Source: CBDCVN01 sp965223045
GTDB taxonomy: Bacteria; Deinococcota; Deinococci; Deinococcales; Trueperaceae
Reading direction: 5' to 3'
DNA: 64,000 nt
Assembly: GCA_965223045.1 (NCBI GenBank)
Contig: CBDCVN010000013.1
Span: 3,906,001-3,970,000 of the forward strand
The notes under the pieces are model-generated. The model ran no database searches, was not told the DNA's origin, and saw only the letters and a program-made list of their open reading frames with translations. Shown here in pieces: positions 46,291-55,216 of this stretch; the stretch's first letter is position 1; the number at the start of each line of letters is the position of its first letter. Both the position numbers and the translations under genes were made by a program.

Positions 46291-48741
46291 CTAGTATTTG
46301 GTTCTATATTTACCAAATACTAACAGACGCTTTTTACGCTTTCTTATTGGTGTTAGCTTTGTAGGTTTGTCTACACTATTTTGCTCAGTAAAAGGCAAAG
46401 ACTCTCTTTGAGAGTCATCAGCTAGTTCCTTAAAAGTATTAGTATGATCTTCAAACTCTTCTTTAGGTTTATTATCCTTAATCTTTTTGTGAGAAGCCTT
46501 TTTCTTTTGGTTGTCCGTTTCTTTTGGGGGTTCTAATGAAAGCTTTTCCTTGTGGGAAGCTCTAGACTTTTTTGCTACCTCTTTTTTACCTTTACTTATA
46601 AGCTTAGCTTTTTTCGGCTCCTTTGTATTTGTATCTAAAGGTATTAAATCAATTTGCTTAGCAGTAGGATTAGCATTGGCTATACAAACTTTTAAGCCTT
46701 GCCCTATTTTGTAGGTCTTATTATTTTTCTTGCCTTGTAGCACAAAGTTATCTTCATGATAAATATATTGATCATCTATAAGAGAAGTAACAGGTACCAG
46801 CCCTTCAACACCATTTGTTAATGCTACAAAGAAACCAAAGTCATTAACTCCAGAGATTGTTCCTTCAAAAACATCGTCTAAGTGGTTTTTAGCCCAAAGA
46901 GCTTGGTAATAGCGAGTTAATTCTCGTTCAGCTTCTTCGGCAGTGCGCTCAAGTTCGCTAACATGTTCAGCAAGTTGTGGTAATTCACTATTATAATGGT
47001 CTTTAAGTTTCTTAGTAAGTTTTCCCTTAAGGCTTAAGTATAATATGCGATGTACAACAAGGTCAGGATAACGCCTTATAGGACTAGTAAAATGCAAGTA
47101 ATGCTCAAAAGCAAGTCCAAAATGCCCTAAATTATCAGGGCCATAGCGAGCTTGCTTGAGTGAGCGTAATAATAAGGTAGTTACCAACTCTCTTTCAGGT
47201 TTATTGGCTGCTTGGGCAATTATTTCTTGCAAGGTTTGTGGTGTATAGTTATTAAGATCTATAGTGTAACCCAATTTAGCTAGGCTTTTTTGCAACTCTC
47301 CAAGCTTTTTTTCACTAGGTTCTTCATGAATACGAAAAAGCCCGGGAATATCCTTTTGAGCAAGCTCCTTAGCAACAAGACGATTAGCCAAAAGCATGAA
47401 CTCTTCAATTAATTGCCTTGCAGAGTTACTACGAATAGGCATAACTTGCATTTCACCACTTTGATCAAAATCAATTTTAGATTCTGTAAAATCAAAATCT
47501 AGTGCCCCTTGGCTTAAACGCTCCTTCCGTAAAGTCTGGCTTAGAGTTAATAGTTGTTTTAGGTCGCGCTCGAGCTTGCGCTTACCTAGAGGCAACCTTT
47601 GTCCCTCAAAGAAGTCTTGTACTTCTGAATAAGTAAGTCTAGCATTGGATTTAATGACTGTTTTTTTGAAGCTTACACTTTTAACTTCAGCTTCACTATC
47701 AAGCTCGGTGATAACTGAGAAGCTTAAACGTGATTTCCCTTCTACTAGCGAGCAAATATTATTACTCAGTTCTTGGGGCAACATAGGGAGTACATACCCT
47801 GGTAGGTATACACTAGTTGTTCGTTCACGCGCCTCCTTATCAAGGGGTGAATCTTCTGTGACATAATGAGTTACATCGGCAATATGTATACCAACACGAT
47901 ATCTGGCTTTTTTGCCACGTCCACCAACTCGCTCTAAGGAAAGAGCATCATCAAAGTCTTTGGCATCTACGCCATCTATAGTAAAAGTTGGGATTTTACG
48001 CAGATCCACACGCCCCGTTATCATTTTTTCAGTGACTTCCATGGGAAGAACTTTAGCCTCTGCTAAAGTTTGTTCGTCAAAGTCATCTTTTAGGTGATGC
48101 TTGATGATGACAGCACGTGTTTCGGCTTGGCTATCATCTATACTTGAACCAAGTTTTTCTATAACTTCACCAAAAACTTCTTTCTCATTAGTATCTTCAG
48201 GCCAGTTAAGTTTTACAAAAACTCGAGAGCCTGCTTCTAAATCACCCACTGAATCAGATAAAAGCTTGACACGGGCCCGTAAACGTGGCTCATCAGGACG
48301 CAAAATAGCATAGCCCCGTGAATATTCTAAAGTGCCTACCATAGATGGGAATTTGCGTTTTAAAATCGCGACAATTTCCCCCTTGGGACGCCCTCTTGTG
48401 AAAAAGGGGTGTGCTGCTACCCTGTCACCGTCCCAAGCACTCAGTAAGTTTTCTTCAGGAATAAGCATATCAGGTCCACCCTCTTCATTTAAAACAAATC
48501 CATACCCCTGAGCAGTTATTTGCAAGTAGCCCTCAAGAAGGTTTTTTGATTGCGCTTTAGGTAAGCTATAAGCACGTTTACGTGTTCTTACTATTTTCCC
48601 CTTATCAACTAAATTGTTTAAGGTATGGCGAAGTTCAGTGCTATTGGATACATTAAGATGCTTTTTGATATCTTTTAAATACCAAGTTTGGTTGGGGTGT
48701 TTGTTGAAAAAATCAAGTATTTTCTTTGTTATAATAGCCAC
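46291..48741 (-). CDS. rnr: Ribonuclease R
   Basis: 816 residues; 3'-5' exoribonuclease for structured RNA. The N-terminal winged helix (about 1-65) has KKILDFFNKHPNQTWYLKDIKKHLN. Two cold-shock domains follow, then the RNB catalytic domain (about 245-580) with DGVDAKDFDDALSLE and HIADVTHYV holding the metal-binding Asp residues. The S1 domain (about 635-715) is followed by a basic Lys/Glu-rich tail. The final codons (...YRTKY) run into the MITE target duplication, whose CTAG supplies the stop. A small alteration of the original C-terminus is possible. Confidence 0.95.
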   Translation of the reverse strand: MAIITKKILDFFNKHPNQTWYLKDIKKHLNVSNSTELRHTLNNLVDKGKIVRTRKRAYSLPKAQSKNLLEGYLQITAQGYGFVLNEEGGPDMLIPEENLLSAWDGDRVAAHPFFTRGRPKGEIVAILKRKFPSMVGTLEYSRGYAILRPDEPRLRARVKLLSDSVGDLEAGSRVFVKLNWPEDTNEKEVFGEVIEKLGSSIDDSQAETRAVIIKHHLKDDFDEQTLAEAKVLPMEVTEKMITGRVDLRKIPTFTIDGVDAKDFDDALSLERVGGRGKKARYRVGIHIADVTHYVTEDSPLDKEARERTTSVYLPGYVLPMLPQELSNNICSLVEGKSRLSFSVITELDSEAEVKSVSFKKTVIKSNARLTYSEVQDFFEGQRLPLGKRKLERDLKQLLTLSQTLRKERLSQGALDFDFTESKIDFDQSGEMQVMPIRSNSARQLIEEFMLLANRLVAKELAQKDIPGLFRIHEEPSEKKLGELQKSLAKLGYTIDLNNYTPQTLQEIIAQAANKPERELVTTLLLRSLKQARYGPDNLGHFGLAFEHYLHFTSPIRRYPDLVVHRILYLSLKGKLTKKLKDHYNSELPQLAEHVSELERTAEEAERELTRYYQALWAKNHLDDVFEGTISGVNDFGFFVALTNGVEGLVPVTSLIDDQYIYHEDNFVLQGKKNNKTYKIGQGLKVCIANANPTAKQIDLIPLDTNTKEPKKAKLISKGKKEVAKKSRASHKEKLSLEPPKETDNQKKKASHKKIKDNKPKEEFEDHTNTFKELADDSQRESLPFTEQNSVDKPTKLTPIRKRKKRLLVFGKYRTKY

Positions 48742-48758
48742 TATTATACAATAGTTTT

Positions 48759-49460
48759 ATGATAGCGATTATTGGTGCTATGCCAGAAGAAGTTGCAGAA
48801 CTGCTTAGACTTTTAAAAAATAAGCAAGAGATCAAATATCCTGCGTTTACACTTTATAGTGGTGTGTTAGGCCACCATAAAGCACTAGTGGCCCAGTGTG
48901 GTATTGGCAAAGTTAATGCTGCTGCACTTACACAATTAGTACTTATGCAGGGTGCCAAGCAAATAATTGTTACGGGTGTGGCAGGTGCAATTGACCCTAA
49001 TCTTAGGGTAGGAGATATTGTCATAAGCAGTGATGCTGTACAGCATGATGTTGATGTAACTGGCTTGGGCTATAAAATTGGTGAAGTTCCAGGTGAAACC
49101 CTTGTCTATTTAGCGGATAAACAATTACAAGCACTGGCTTTTGAAGCAACCCAAACCCTTACAGAAGTTAACAGTGTTGTAGGTCGTGTGGTTTCAGGGG
49201 ACCAGTTTATCTATGACCCTGAGATGACAAAGTGGCTACATAAAACTTTCAAAGCAAGTTGTGCCGAGATGGAAGGTGCCAGTGTAGCACAGATTTGTTC
49301 TAAGTGGCAGATTCCTTTTGTGATAATTCGCAGTATTAGTGATACAGCTAATCAAGATGCTGGTGTAGATTTTCGTGAATTTACGCCTTTAGCAGCTAAT
49401 AGAGCGAAAAGCATTGTTAGTTTGATGCTGCAAAATATATCTGATTCTAACGTAAGGTAA
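48759..49460 (+). CDS. mtnN: 5'-methylthioadenosine/S-adenosylhomocysteine nucleosidase
   Basis: 233 residues of the PNP/UDP family. It opens MIAIIGAMPEEVAELL and has QCGIGKVNAA, VTGVAGAIDP, SGDQFI, the substrate Glu in CAEMEGASVAQ and the catalytic Asp in SISDTAN. It hydrolyses MTA and SAH to recycle methionine and purine. Divergent from rnr with only 17 bases between the starts, so the promoters overlap. Confidence 0.93.
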   Translation: MIAIIGAMPEEVAELLRLLKNKQEIKYPAFTLYSGVLGHHKALVAQCGIGKVNAAALTQLVLMQGAKQIIVTGVAGAIDPNLRVGDIVISSDAVQHDVDVTGLGYKIGEVPGETLVYLADKQLQALAFEATQTLTEVNSVVGRVVSGDQFIYDPEMTKWLHKTFKASCAEMEGASVAQICSKWQIPFVIIRSISDTANQDAGVDFREFTPLAANRAKSIVSLMLQNISDSNVR

Positions 49461-49565
49461 TTTAGTTTTTGAATCACTTATTTGAGTAGGATGGATTTGA
49501 GTAGAGCTAATATTTTGTATAACAATCTCTTAAAAGTTTTTTAGCAGGGTTTTCTTCAACTTGTT

Positions 49566-50357
49566 GGTAGTCCTATATATGTAATGATGCATTATAGTGA
49601 TGGACAAAATACCAAATAGCACCAATGTGATTAGCTAGCTTTTTTGAAAAAGAAAGAATCTTCCTTACTAAACGACCAATTCGCTGACGTAGGGTGCAAT
49701 TCAACCTCTCAATTTTGTTGGTCTTTCCACTTTGCTTATTCACAGCTTTATGCCTCTTGCTAGGAATTACTTCTTCGTAAGCAGCCCAAAAGTCACTGTA
49801 GCACACTGCACATTGTCTATATACTGCTGGTAAAGAATTCCATAAACCTTGAGTTCCTTCTTTATCACGATTTCCTATATACACTCCTACTATCTCACCA
49901 GTGGCTCGATCTATGGCTAGCCAGATCCATACCTTGTTCCCTTTGTGCCCTACAAAAGACCACACTTCATCACATTCTATTCTAAGAGGTCCTTTTTCCT
50001 TTTCCTCAACTTCCACTTCCTGTTCTATATTATCAAATTTGTTATTGATATATTTTTGTAACCAAGATTCTGAAACTCCCGTTATACGAGCAATAGCAGC
50101 AATAGATAACCTTTCCAATAGTAGCTTATCAATTAGGTCTTTCATTTCTTGGCTTATAGGGGCATTTTGAGGATCTTTGACAAACTGTCTACCACAGTCT
50201 TTACAAACATATCTTTGTTTACCATTATGAATATGTCCATTCTTAACCACATTTTCTGAGCCGCAACTTGGGCATTTGCACTTTGAGTTATCCTTCTTTA
50301 ATTCCATGGGGTATTTTTACATGAAAACGATAACATCATTACATGAATGGCATTACC
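49566..50357 (-). mobile_element. IS1-family insertion sequence (792 bp)
   Basis: The ends GGTAGTCCTATATATGTAAT and (inverted) GGTAATGCCATTCATGTAAT form a 24-base imperfect repeat ending ATGTAATGATG. No target duplication is evident (AACTTGTT versus TATTTTTC), so the insertion may be old or followed by rearrangement. Confidence 0.82.
49573..50307 (-). CDS. IS1-family transposase (single ORF)
   Basis: 244 residues in one frame, without the InsA/InsB frameshift of classical IS1. The N-terminal zinc ribbon is CPSC ... CKDC, followed by a helix-turn-helix near AIARITGVSESWL. The catalytic region has ECDEVWSFVGHKGNKVWIW (Asp), CYSDFWAAY (second Asp) and NKIERLNCTLRQR (Glu), ending YNASLHI. Intact. 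Confidence 0.92.
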   Translation of the reverse strand: MELKKDNSKCKCPSCGSENVVKNGHIHNGKQRYVCKDCGRQFVKDPQNAPISQEMKDLIDKLLLERLSIAAIARITGVSESWLQKYINNKFDNIEQEVEVEEKEKGPLRIECDEVWSFVGHKGNKVWIWLAIDRATGEIVGVYIGNRDKEGTQGLWNSLPAVYRQCAVCYSDFWAAYEEVIPSKRHKAVNKQSGKTNKIERLNCTLRQRIGRLVRKILSFSKKLANHIGAIWYFVHHYNASLHI

Positions 50358-50542
50358 TATTTTTCTACTTGTTAAAGGATTTATTACATGGAAATGGTTA
50401 GGTGTGTTTTGTTATTTTTACTTTTCGTTGTGTGGAAAACACATTATCTAAAACCCCATATACATCGCTCTCTAACCATTCCCCGATATAAGACGATTAT
50501 GAGACGATAATAGTACGCTAGCTTCCTTAAACTTTGAAACCT

Positions 50543-50560
50543 AGCAAGGAAGGCCTTGCT
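50543..50560 (+). promoter_or_regulatory. Hairpin upstream of leader ORFs
   Basis: AGCAAGG and CCTTGCT form a 7-base-pair stem with a 4-base loop, followed by AAAAATCTTT. It could be an attenuator or the terminator of a vanished gene. Confidence 0.3.
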
Positions 50561-50583
50561 AAAAATCTTTAAGGAGCATTAAC

Positions 50584-50649
50584 ATGCAAAACAACATAAT
50601 TTTTATAGGTCACACCTTGAATAGACTCAAGGTTGTAGGTAATGGATAG
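50584..50649 (+). other. Short leader ORF 1 (21 codons)
   Basis: An ideal AAGGAG lies 7 bases before the ATG. The peptide begins MQNNIIFIGHTLNRL and ends at TAG 50647. It overlaps the 20-base dyad at 50614-50633. Translation is plausible from the ribosome-binding site, but the peptide matches nothing I know. Confidence 0.3.
50614..50633 (+). promoter_or_regulatory. 20-base dyad, MerR-type operator candidate
   Basis: ACCTTGA-ATAGAC-TCAAGGT is a perfect 7-base inverted repeat. It contains a TTGAAT -35-like element with TAATGG 17 bases further. The layout recalls promoters controlled by MerR-family regulators, where the dyad lies between -35 and -10. No merR-type gene is in the window. Confidence 0.35.
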
Positions 50650-50658
50650 GAGACAAAA

Positions 50659-50718
50659 ATGACTGTAGCACCTGATTTTACACTCATTCACAGCTATGAA
50701 CTTTGGGAGTCTGGTTAA
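50659..50718 (+). other. Short leader ORF 2 (19 codons), abuts the exporter start
   Basis: ATAGGAG precedes the ATG by 8 bases. The peptide begins MTVAPDFTLIHSYELWESG and its TAA is immediately followed by the ATG of the RND exporter. This fits translational coupling or a leader peptide; it could also be the remnant of a lost gene. Confidence 0.35.
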
Positions 50719-52342
50719 ATGATATTCCTATCAAAACATGCCAGTAATCATCCTAAAGCTTATTTGTGGCTAGCAAAACTATTATGTCTAGTGTTGATAG
50801 TCGTTGTACTACTTGCTATCTTGTGGCCACAGAGCTTTAGTGTTTTTAATCCCATCAAGGTTGATACTGACCCTGAAAACATGCTCAAGGCCAACGAACC
50901 TGCACGCGTATTTCACAATGAAATGAAGCGTGAATTTAGCCTTTACGAAATAGTTGTTGTTGGTATTACCAACAATGAACACCCGCAGGGTGTCTTCAAT
51001 ACAAAATCACTCAGTAACATTTCTGAACTGGTTAACTTTGCTAAAACCATTGGCTGGGAGGAAGATGGTGAATACAAAGGCGTGGTAGACGTAGAAATCC
51101 TCAGTCCTGCAACTGTTGATAATATCGAGCAAGGTGGTCTAGGTACAGTAAAATTTGAGTGGCTGATGGAGCGCCCACCTAAGAACGATGCTGAAGCACT
51201 TGCTATTGCTGAAAAAGCTCAGCACATCCCGCTTTTAGATGATACCTTGGTATCCCAAGATGGGCAAGCACTAGCACTCTATATTCCTGTTACTTCAAAA
51301 AATGTTAGCTACCGTGTAGCAAGTGAATTGCGTCAGAAGATTGCTACATTAGAAGGTAATGAAAACTATTACATTACTGGACAACCTGTAGCTCAAGATC
51401 AATTTGGTGTAGAAATGTTTAAGCAAATGGCATTGTCAGCCCCACTTGCGATGCTACTTATTTTCTTACTGATGTGGCTTTTCTTTAGGCATCTAATGCT
51501 CATTATTGCCCCCATAATTGTCGCTGTGATGTCAGTGATTATCACTATGGCCTTGCTGATTCTCTCAGGTAACACCATTCATATTATGAGCTCGATGATT
51601 CCTATTTTCATCATGCCTATTGCTGTACTTGACGCAGTGCATGTTTTGTCTGACTTTTTTGACCGTTATCCAAATAGTCGTGACCGAGCTGCTACTTTAA
51701 AAGAAGTAATGCATGAACTTTTCAAACCGATGCTCTTTACCACCTTAACAACTTGTGCAGGTTTTGGTTCGCTTGCCTTTGTAACTATCCCTCCAGTACA
51801 AGTTTTTGGTGTTTTTATTGCTATTGGTGTGCTCGTAGCATGGTTTTTGACAGTAACTTTGGTGCCTGCTTATATTATGTTGCTGCCTGAAAATTCACTT
51901 AAGAACTTTGGTCTAAAATCTGAAGGCAAAACCCAAAGGTTACCTCTACTCGCTCGCTTGCTGTTTAGTATGGGTCAGATAAGTTACCGTCATCCGAGAC
52001 TTATTGTTATTATTGCCCTGCTTTTAGGGGTAGGCGCTTATTATGGTATTCGCCAAATTAACATTAACGATAATCCTATAAAGTGGTTTGTACCAAGTCA
52101 TGACATTCGTGTGGCTGACAAAGCGCTTAATGAACGCTTTGGGGGAACGTATATGGCTTACCTTACCTTAGAAGCAGAGGTAGCGGATTTTGAAGCAGAA
52201 GCTTTTATTGAAGAGCTTAAGCAAGAACTTCATGAAAAAGACCCAACAGTAGTTGCAACTGTGAGTAACATGTTAGATAGAGCTGCTACTGCTAATACAG
52301 ATAAAGAAACCTTACTTGCTACAGTAATTGATGAAGCACTAG

Positions 52343-53233
52343 GGCGTGTTGACATTTCAACGAGCAAGGATAAAAGTAGATGCAAAGTGTAAAAAGGCAA
52401 GATAGCGACTAGCTAGCTTATCAAAACGACTGAATATACGACGAAAGTGCTTGATCTTGTTGATGAAACACTCCACTAGGTGTCTTTCTTTATATAATTC
52501 CTTATCGTAACTTCTCTTTTCCTTACGATTTGATCTTGGTGGAATCACAACCTCTATTCCCTTTTCCCTTAATCCTTTTATAAAGTCATCTGAATCGTAT
52601 GCCTTATCCGCTAGGGCGTTTTCCATTTCAAAGTCCTCTATCAACTCTTCTGCCTTTGTTATCTCATGTCTTTCCCCTCCTGTTAGCCTAAACCTTAATG
52701 GATTTCCTAACCCATCTACTGCTACATGTACTTTGCTGCTAAACCCTCCTTTACTCCTTCCCAATCCTTGCTTTTCTTGTCCTCCCTTTGTCTTGGGTGC
52801 ACCTGCTGCACAAGGGTGAGCGCGAACTATAGTTGCATCAAGCATAACACTTTCCATATCAGGATCATTAGCAAAGTGATTAAACATAGCTTCCCAAACT
52901 CCTTTATCATCCCAACGAGCAAAGCGTTTGTAAACACTATTCCAATTACCATAAGACTCAGGCAAGAGACGCCACTGAGCACCACTTCTCACTATCCAAA
53001 GGATAGCTTGAATAAATTTCAGGCACGACTCTTCATTATGGACATATATTGAGGGAAAGGCTTTGAGAAAAGCATATTTTTTGATCCATTGTTCTTCTTT
53101 AATGCTAATAGTAGACATAGAATTATCAATACCCATTACCATATGACTTTTTCTGCTGGTTAGCTTACTTATTTCTTAAATCCTCGCTTCTGACACTATT
53201 CCTTTTGCTTGTTGTTTCAAATGTCAACACGCC
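52343..53233 (-). mobile_element. IS5-family insertion sequence (891 bp, CTAG target)
   Basis: The ends GGCGTGTTGACATTT and AAATGTCAACACGCC are perfect inverted repeats. Flanks are CTAG at 52339-52342 and 53234-53237, fitting the Y-T-A-R target rule of one IS5 branch. It interrupts the RND exporter gene. Confidence 0.95.
52357..53142 (-). CDS. IS5-family transposase (IS427-like)
   Basis: 261 residues in one frame. The N-terminal insertion domain (AILWIVRSGAQWRLLPESYG, WNSVYKRFARWDDKGVWE) is followed by catalytic Asp in SVMLDATIVRAHPCAAG, Asp in ENALADKAYDSDDF and Glu in ERHLVECFINKIKHFRRI. Appears intact and could supply transposase for the 254 bp MITEs. Confidence 0.92.
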   Translation of the reverse strand: MVMGIDNSMSTISIKEEQWIKKYAFLKAFPSIYVHNEESCLKFIQAILWIVRSGAQWRLLPESYGNWNSVYKRFARWDDKGVWEAMFNHFANDPDMESVMLDATIVRAHPCAAGAPKTKGGQEKQGLGRSKGGFSSKVHVAVDGLGNPLRFRLTGGERHEITKAEELIEDFEMENALADKAYDSDDFIKGLREKGIEVVIPPRSNRKEKRSYDKELYKERHLVECFINKIKHFRRIFSRFDKLASRYLAFLHFASTFILAR

Positions 53234-54264
53234 CTAGCAATACAAGATGCTAGTGAAAGTGATGCGCTTTGGGATGCTTGGGATGAGGTGATTGTGTTGC
53301 TCGAGAATCAACCCCTAAATAACCACCCCTTCAAACAACCTGAAGTGCTTGCCTACCTTGAAGCTTTACAGGCCCACTTGCTAGCTACTGAAACAGTTGG
53401 TAAAGTCAATGCTCTTCCTGACATTGTGAAAACTGTTCATCGTGAGCTTTTCCTAGGTGAACAAGAAGCCTATCGTATTCCAGATTCACAAGCTGCTGTT
53501 GCTCAAACACTCATCACCTACCAAAGTAGTCATCGTCCTCAAGACTTATGGCATTTTGTTACTCCTGACTACCATAAGGTCACTTTGTGGTTGCAGCTCA
53601 CTAGCGGCGACAATCGTGATATGAGGCAGCTAATTGCTACCACCTCACAATTTTTAGCAGATAGCACCTCTCCTATTGCACTGACACACAATTGGTTTGG
53701 CCTTACTTATATCAATGTAGTTTGGCAAGAGCGCATGATTACAGGGATGCTTGGGGCTTTTCTAGGTAGCTTTATTATCGTGCTTATTCTAATGACACTA
53801 CTTTTTCGCTCGTTCTGGTGGGGTCTACTCAGTATGATTCCGCTAACTGTCGCTATTGCTTCTATCTATGGGTTTATTGGCCTCATTGGTAAAGACTACG
53901 ATATGCCCGTAGCTGTTTTATCATCGCTTAGCCTTGGCTTAGCCATTGATTATGCCATTCACTTCTTAGCACGGAGCAAGGATTTATACCAGCAACATAA
54001 CAGCTGGCAAAAGGCCATTAGTGCTGTTTTTGCTGAGCCTGCAAGAGCAATTGCTCGTAATATGATTGTGGTTGGTTGTGGGTTTTTACCACTACTTGCT
54101 GCCCCGCTAGTTCCCTATCAAACTGTAGGTGTGTTAATTTCTGCCATCTTGCTTTTAGCAGGCGTTACTACCTTGAACTTACTACCTGCATTAATTACCC
54201 TATCTCAACCTTTACTCTTTAAATACAAAGCTTAGCTTGAAAGGAAAACTGAAAGGAAAACCCT

Positions 54265-55203
54265 ATGAAAAATTCATACTTAATAACCAATGATCAGTGG
54301 TCAACATTACTTGCTGGCCTGTTAATACTTGTTACATTTTGGGGATCATATGCTTGGGCGATAGATGTTGCTGAAATTGTCGATAAGGCCAATGAGGCCG
54401 CTTACTATCAAGGTTTTGATGGTAAGGCTAGTGCTCACATGTCAATTGTTGATAGCCAAGGACGTGAACGAGAGCGAGAATTTGTTATCTTGCGTCATGA
54501 TCTAAGTGAAGATCTTGCTGGACAAAAATTCTATCTTTATTTTAATCGCCCTGCTGATGTTAATAAAACAGCTTTTATGGTTTGGAAAAACATAGATAGA
54601 GATGATGACCGCTGGCTTTACCTGCCTGCACTTGATTTAGTAAAACGCATTGCTTCGAGCGATAAACGCACTAGTACCTTGTCAAAGTTAGTTTGAGGGG
54701 TTAAGGAATTAAATTGAAAACACTATGCACAACAGAGAAATCTTATAAAATTTGTTAGTTACTACCCCTCATTTTAGTCTTGACAAGGTACTAGTTTTGT
54801 TGGTTCTCATTTCTTTTATGAAGATGTTTCAGGTCGTAACCCTGCGGAAGACAACCATGAACTCATAGAAAAAACTAATGACTTTTATGTAGTGCAGAGC
54901 ACACCCAAAGACCCTAACTCAGTGGAATTTAACCATTATAAAGTATGGGTACATAAAACAAGCTTTATTCCTATCAAGATTGAGTACTTTGATTCTGAAG
55001 GTGATGTTTATCGTACCTACGAAACACTCAAAGTTGAAACCATACAGGATTTTATCACTGTTATTGAGTCTCGTGTGACCGATACAGGTATAGGAGGTTA
55101 CACTACACTCACATTCAGTGACGTGAGCTATAATATAGGAATTGGCGAGGACATCTTTAGTGAGCGTTATTTACGTGAACCACCGAGGCGTTTGTTACGG
55201 TAG
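54265..55203 (+). pseudogene. LolA-like outer-membrane lipoprotein-sorting family protein, split by a MITE
   Basis: Left part 54265-54674, right part 54795-55203. Deleting the 116 bp element and one CTAG restores 272 residues through ...SSDKRTSFVGSHFFYEDV.... A signal anchor (about 14-33) is followed by a LolA-like half-barrel with EREFVILRHD, FYLYFNRPADVNKTAFMVWKN, RWLYLPALDLVKRI and IPIKIEYFDSEGDVYRTYE. This family accompanies RND/MMPL exporters and probably carries lipid across the periplasm. An AAAGGAAAA stretch before the start occurs twice in tandem. Confidence 0.88.
54675..54790. mobile_element. 116 bp MITE in the LolA-like gene
   Basis: The ends TACCTTGTCAAA and CTTGACAAGGTA are inverted repeats (11 bases perfect). 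Flanks are CTAG at 54671-54674 and 54791-54794. There is no coding capacity. Ends differ from those of the IS5 element and 254 bp MITEs, but the CTAG target is the same, so its driver is probably another IS5-type element not in this window. Confidence 0.85.
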
Positions 55204-55216
55204 AGGTATAGATCTC

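Larger units (their letters stand above)
50719..54235 (+). pseudogene. RND-superfamily (MMPL) exporter, split by an IS5 element
   Basis: Left part 50719-52342, right part 53238-54235. Removing the 891 bp element and one CTAG restores a single 873-residue frame (...VIDEALAIQDASESD...). The protein has the RND layout: one N-terminal helix, a periplasmic loop, then a six-helix bundle (about 230-420) with PIFIMPIAVLDAVHVLSDFF. The second half repeats this: a helix after HPRLIVIIALLL, a large loop, then SSLSLGLAIDYAIHFLARS. It would export hydrophobic or lipid substrates across the inner membrane. The first half remains a 541-codon frame with an IS-derived tail, so partial products are possible. 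Confidence 0.9.

Noticed and set aside
55142..55216. Upstream extension of the outer-membrane barrel gene
   Set aside because: It overlaps the LolA-like coding sequence and lacks a signal peptide; the ATG at 55217 begins a proper signal sequence.
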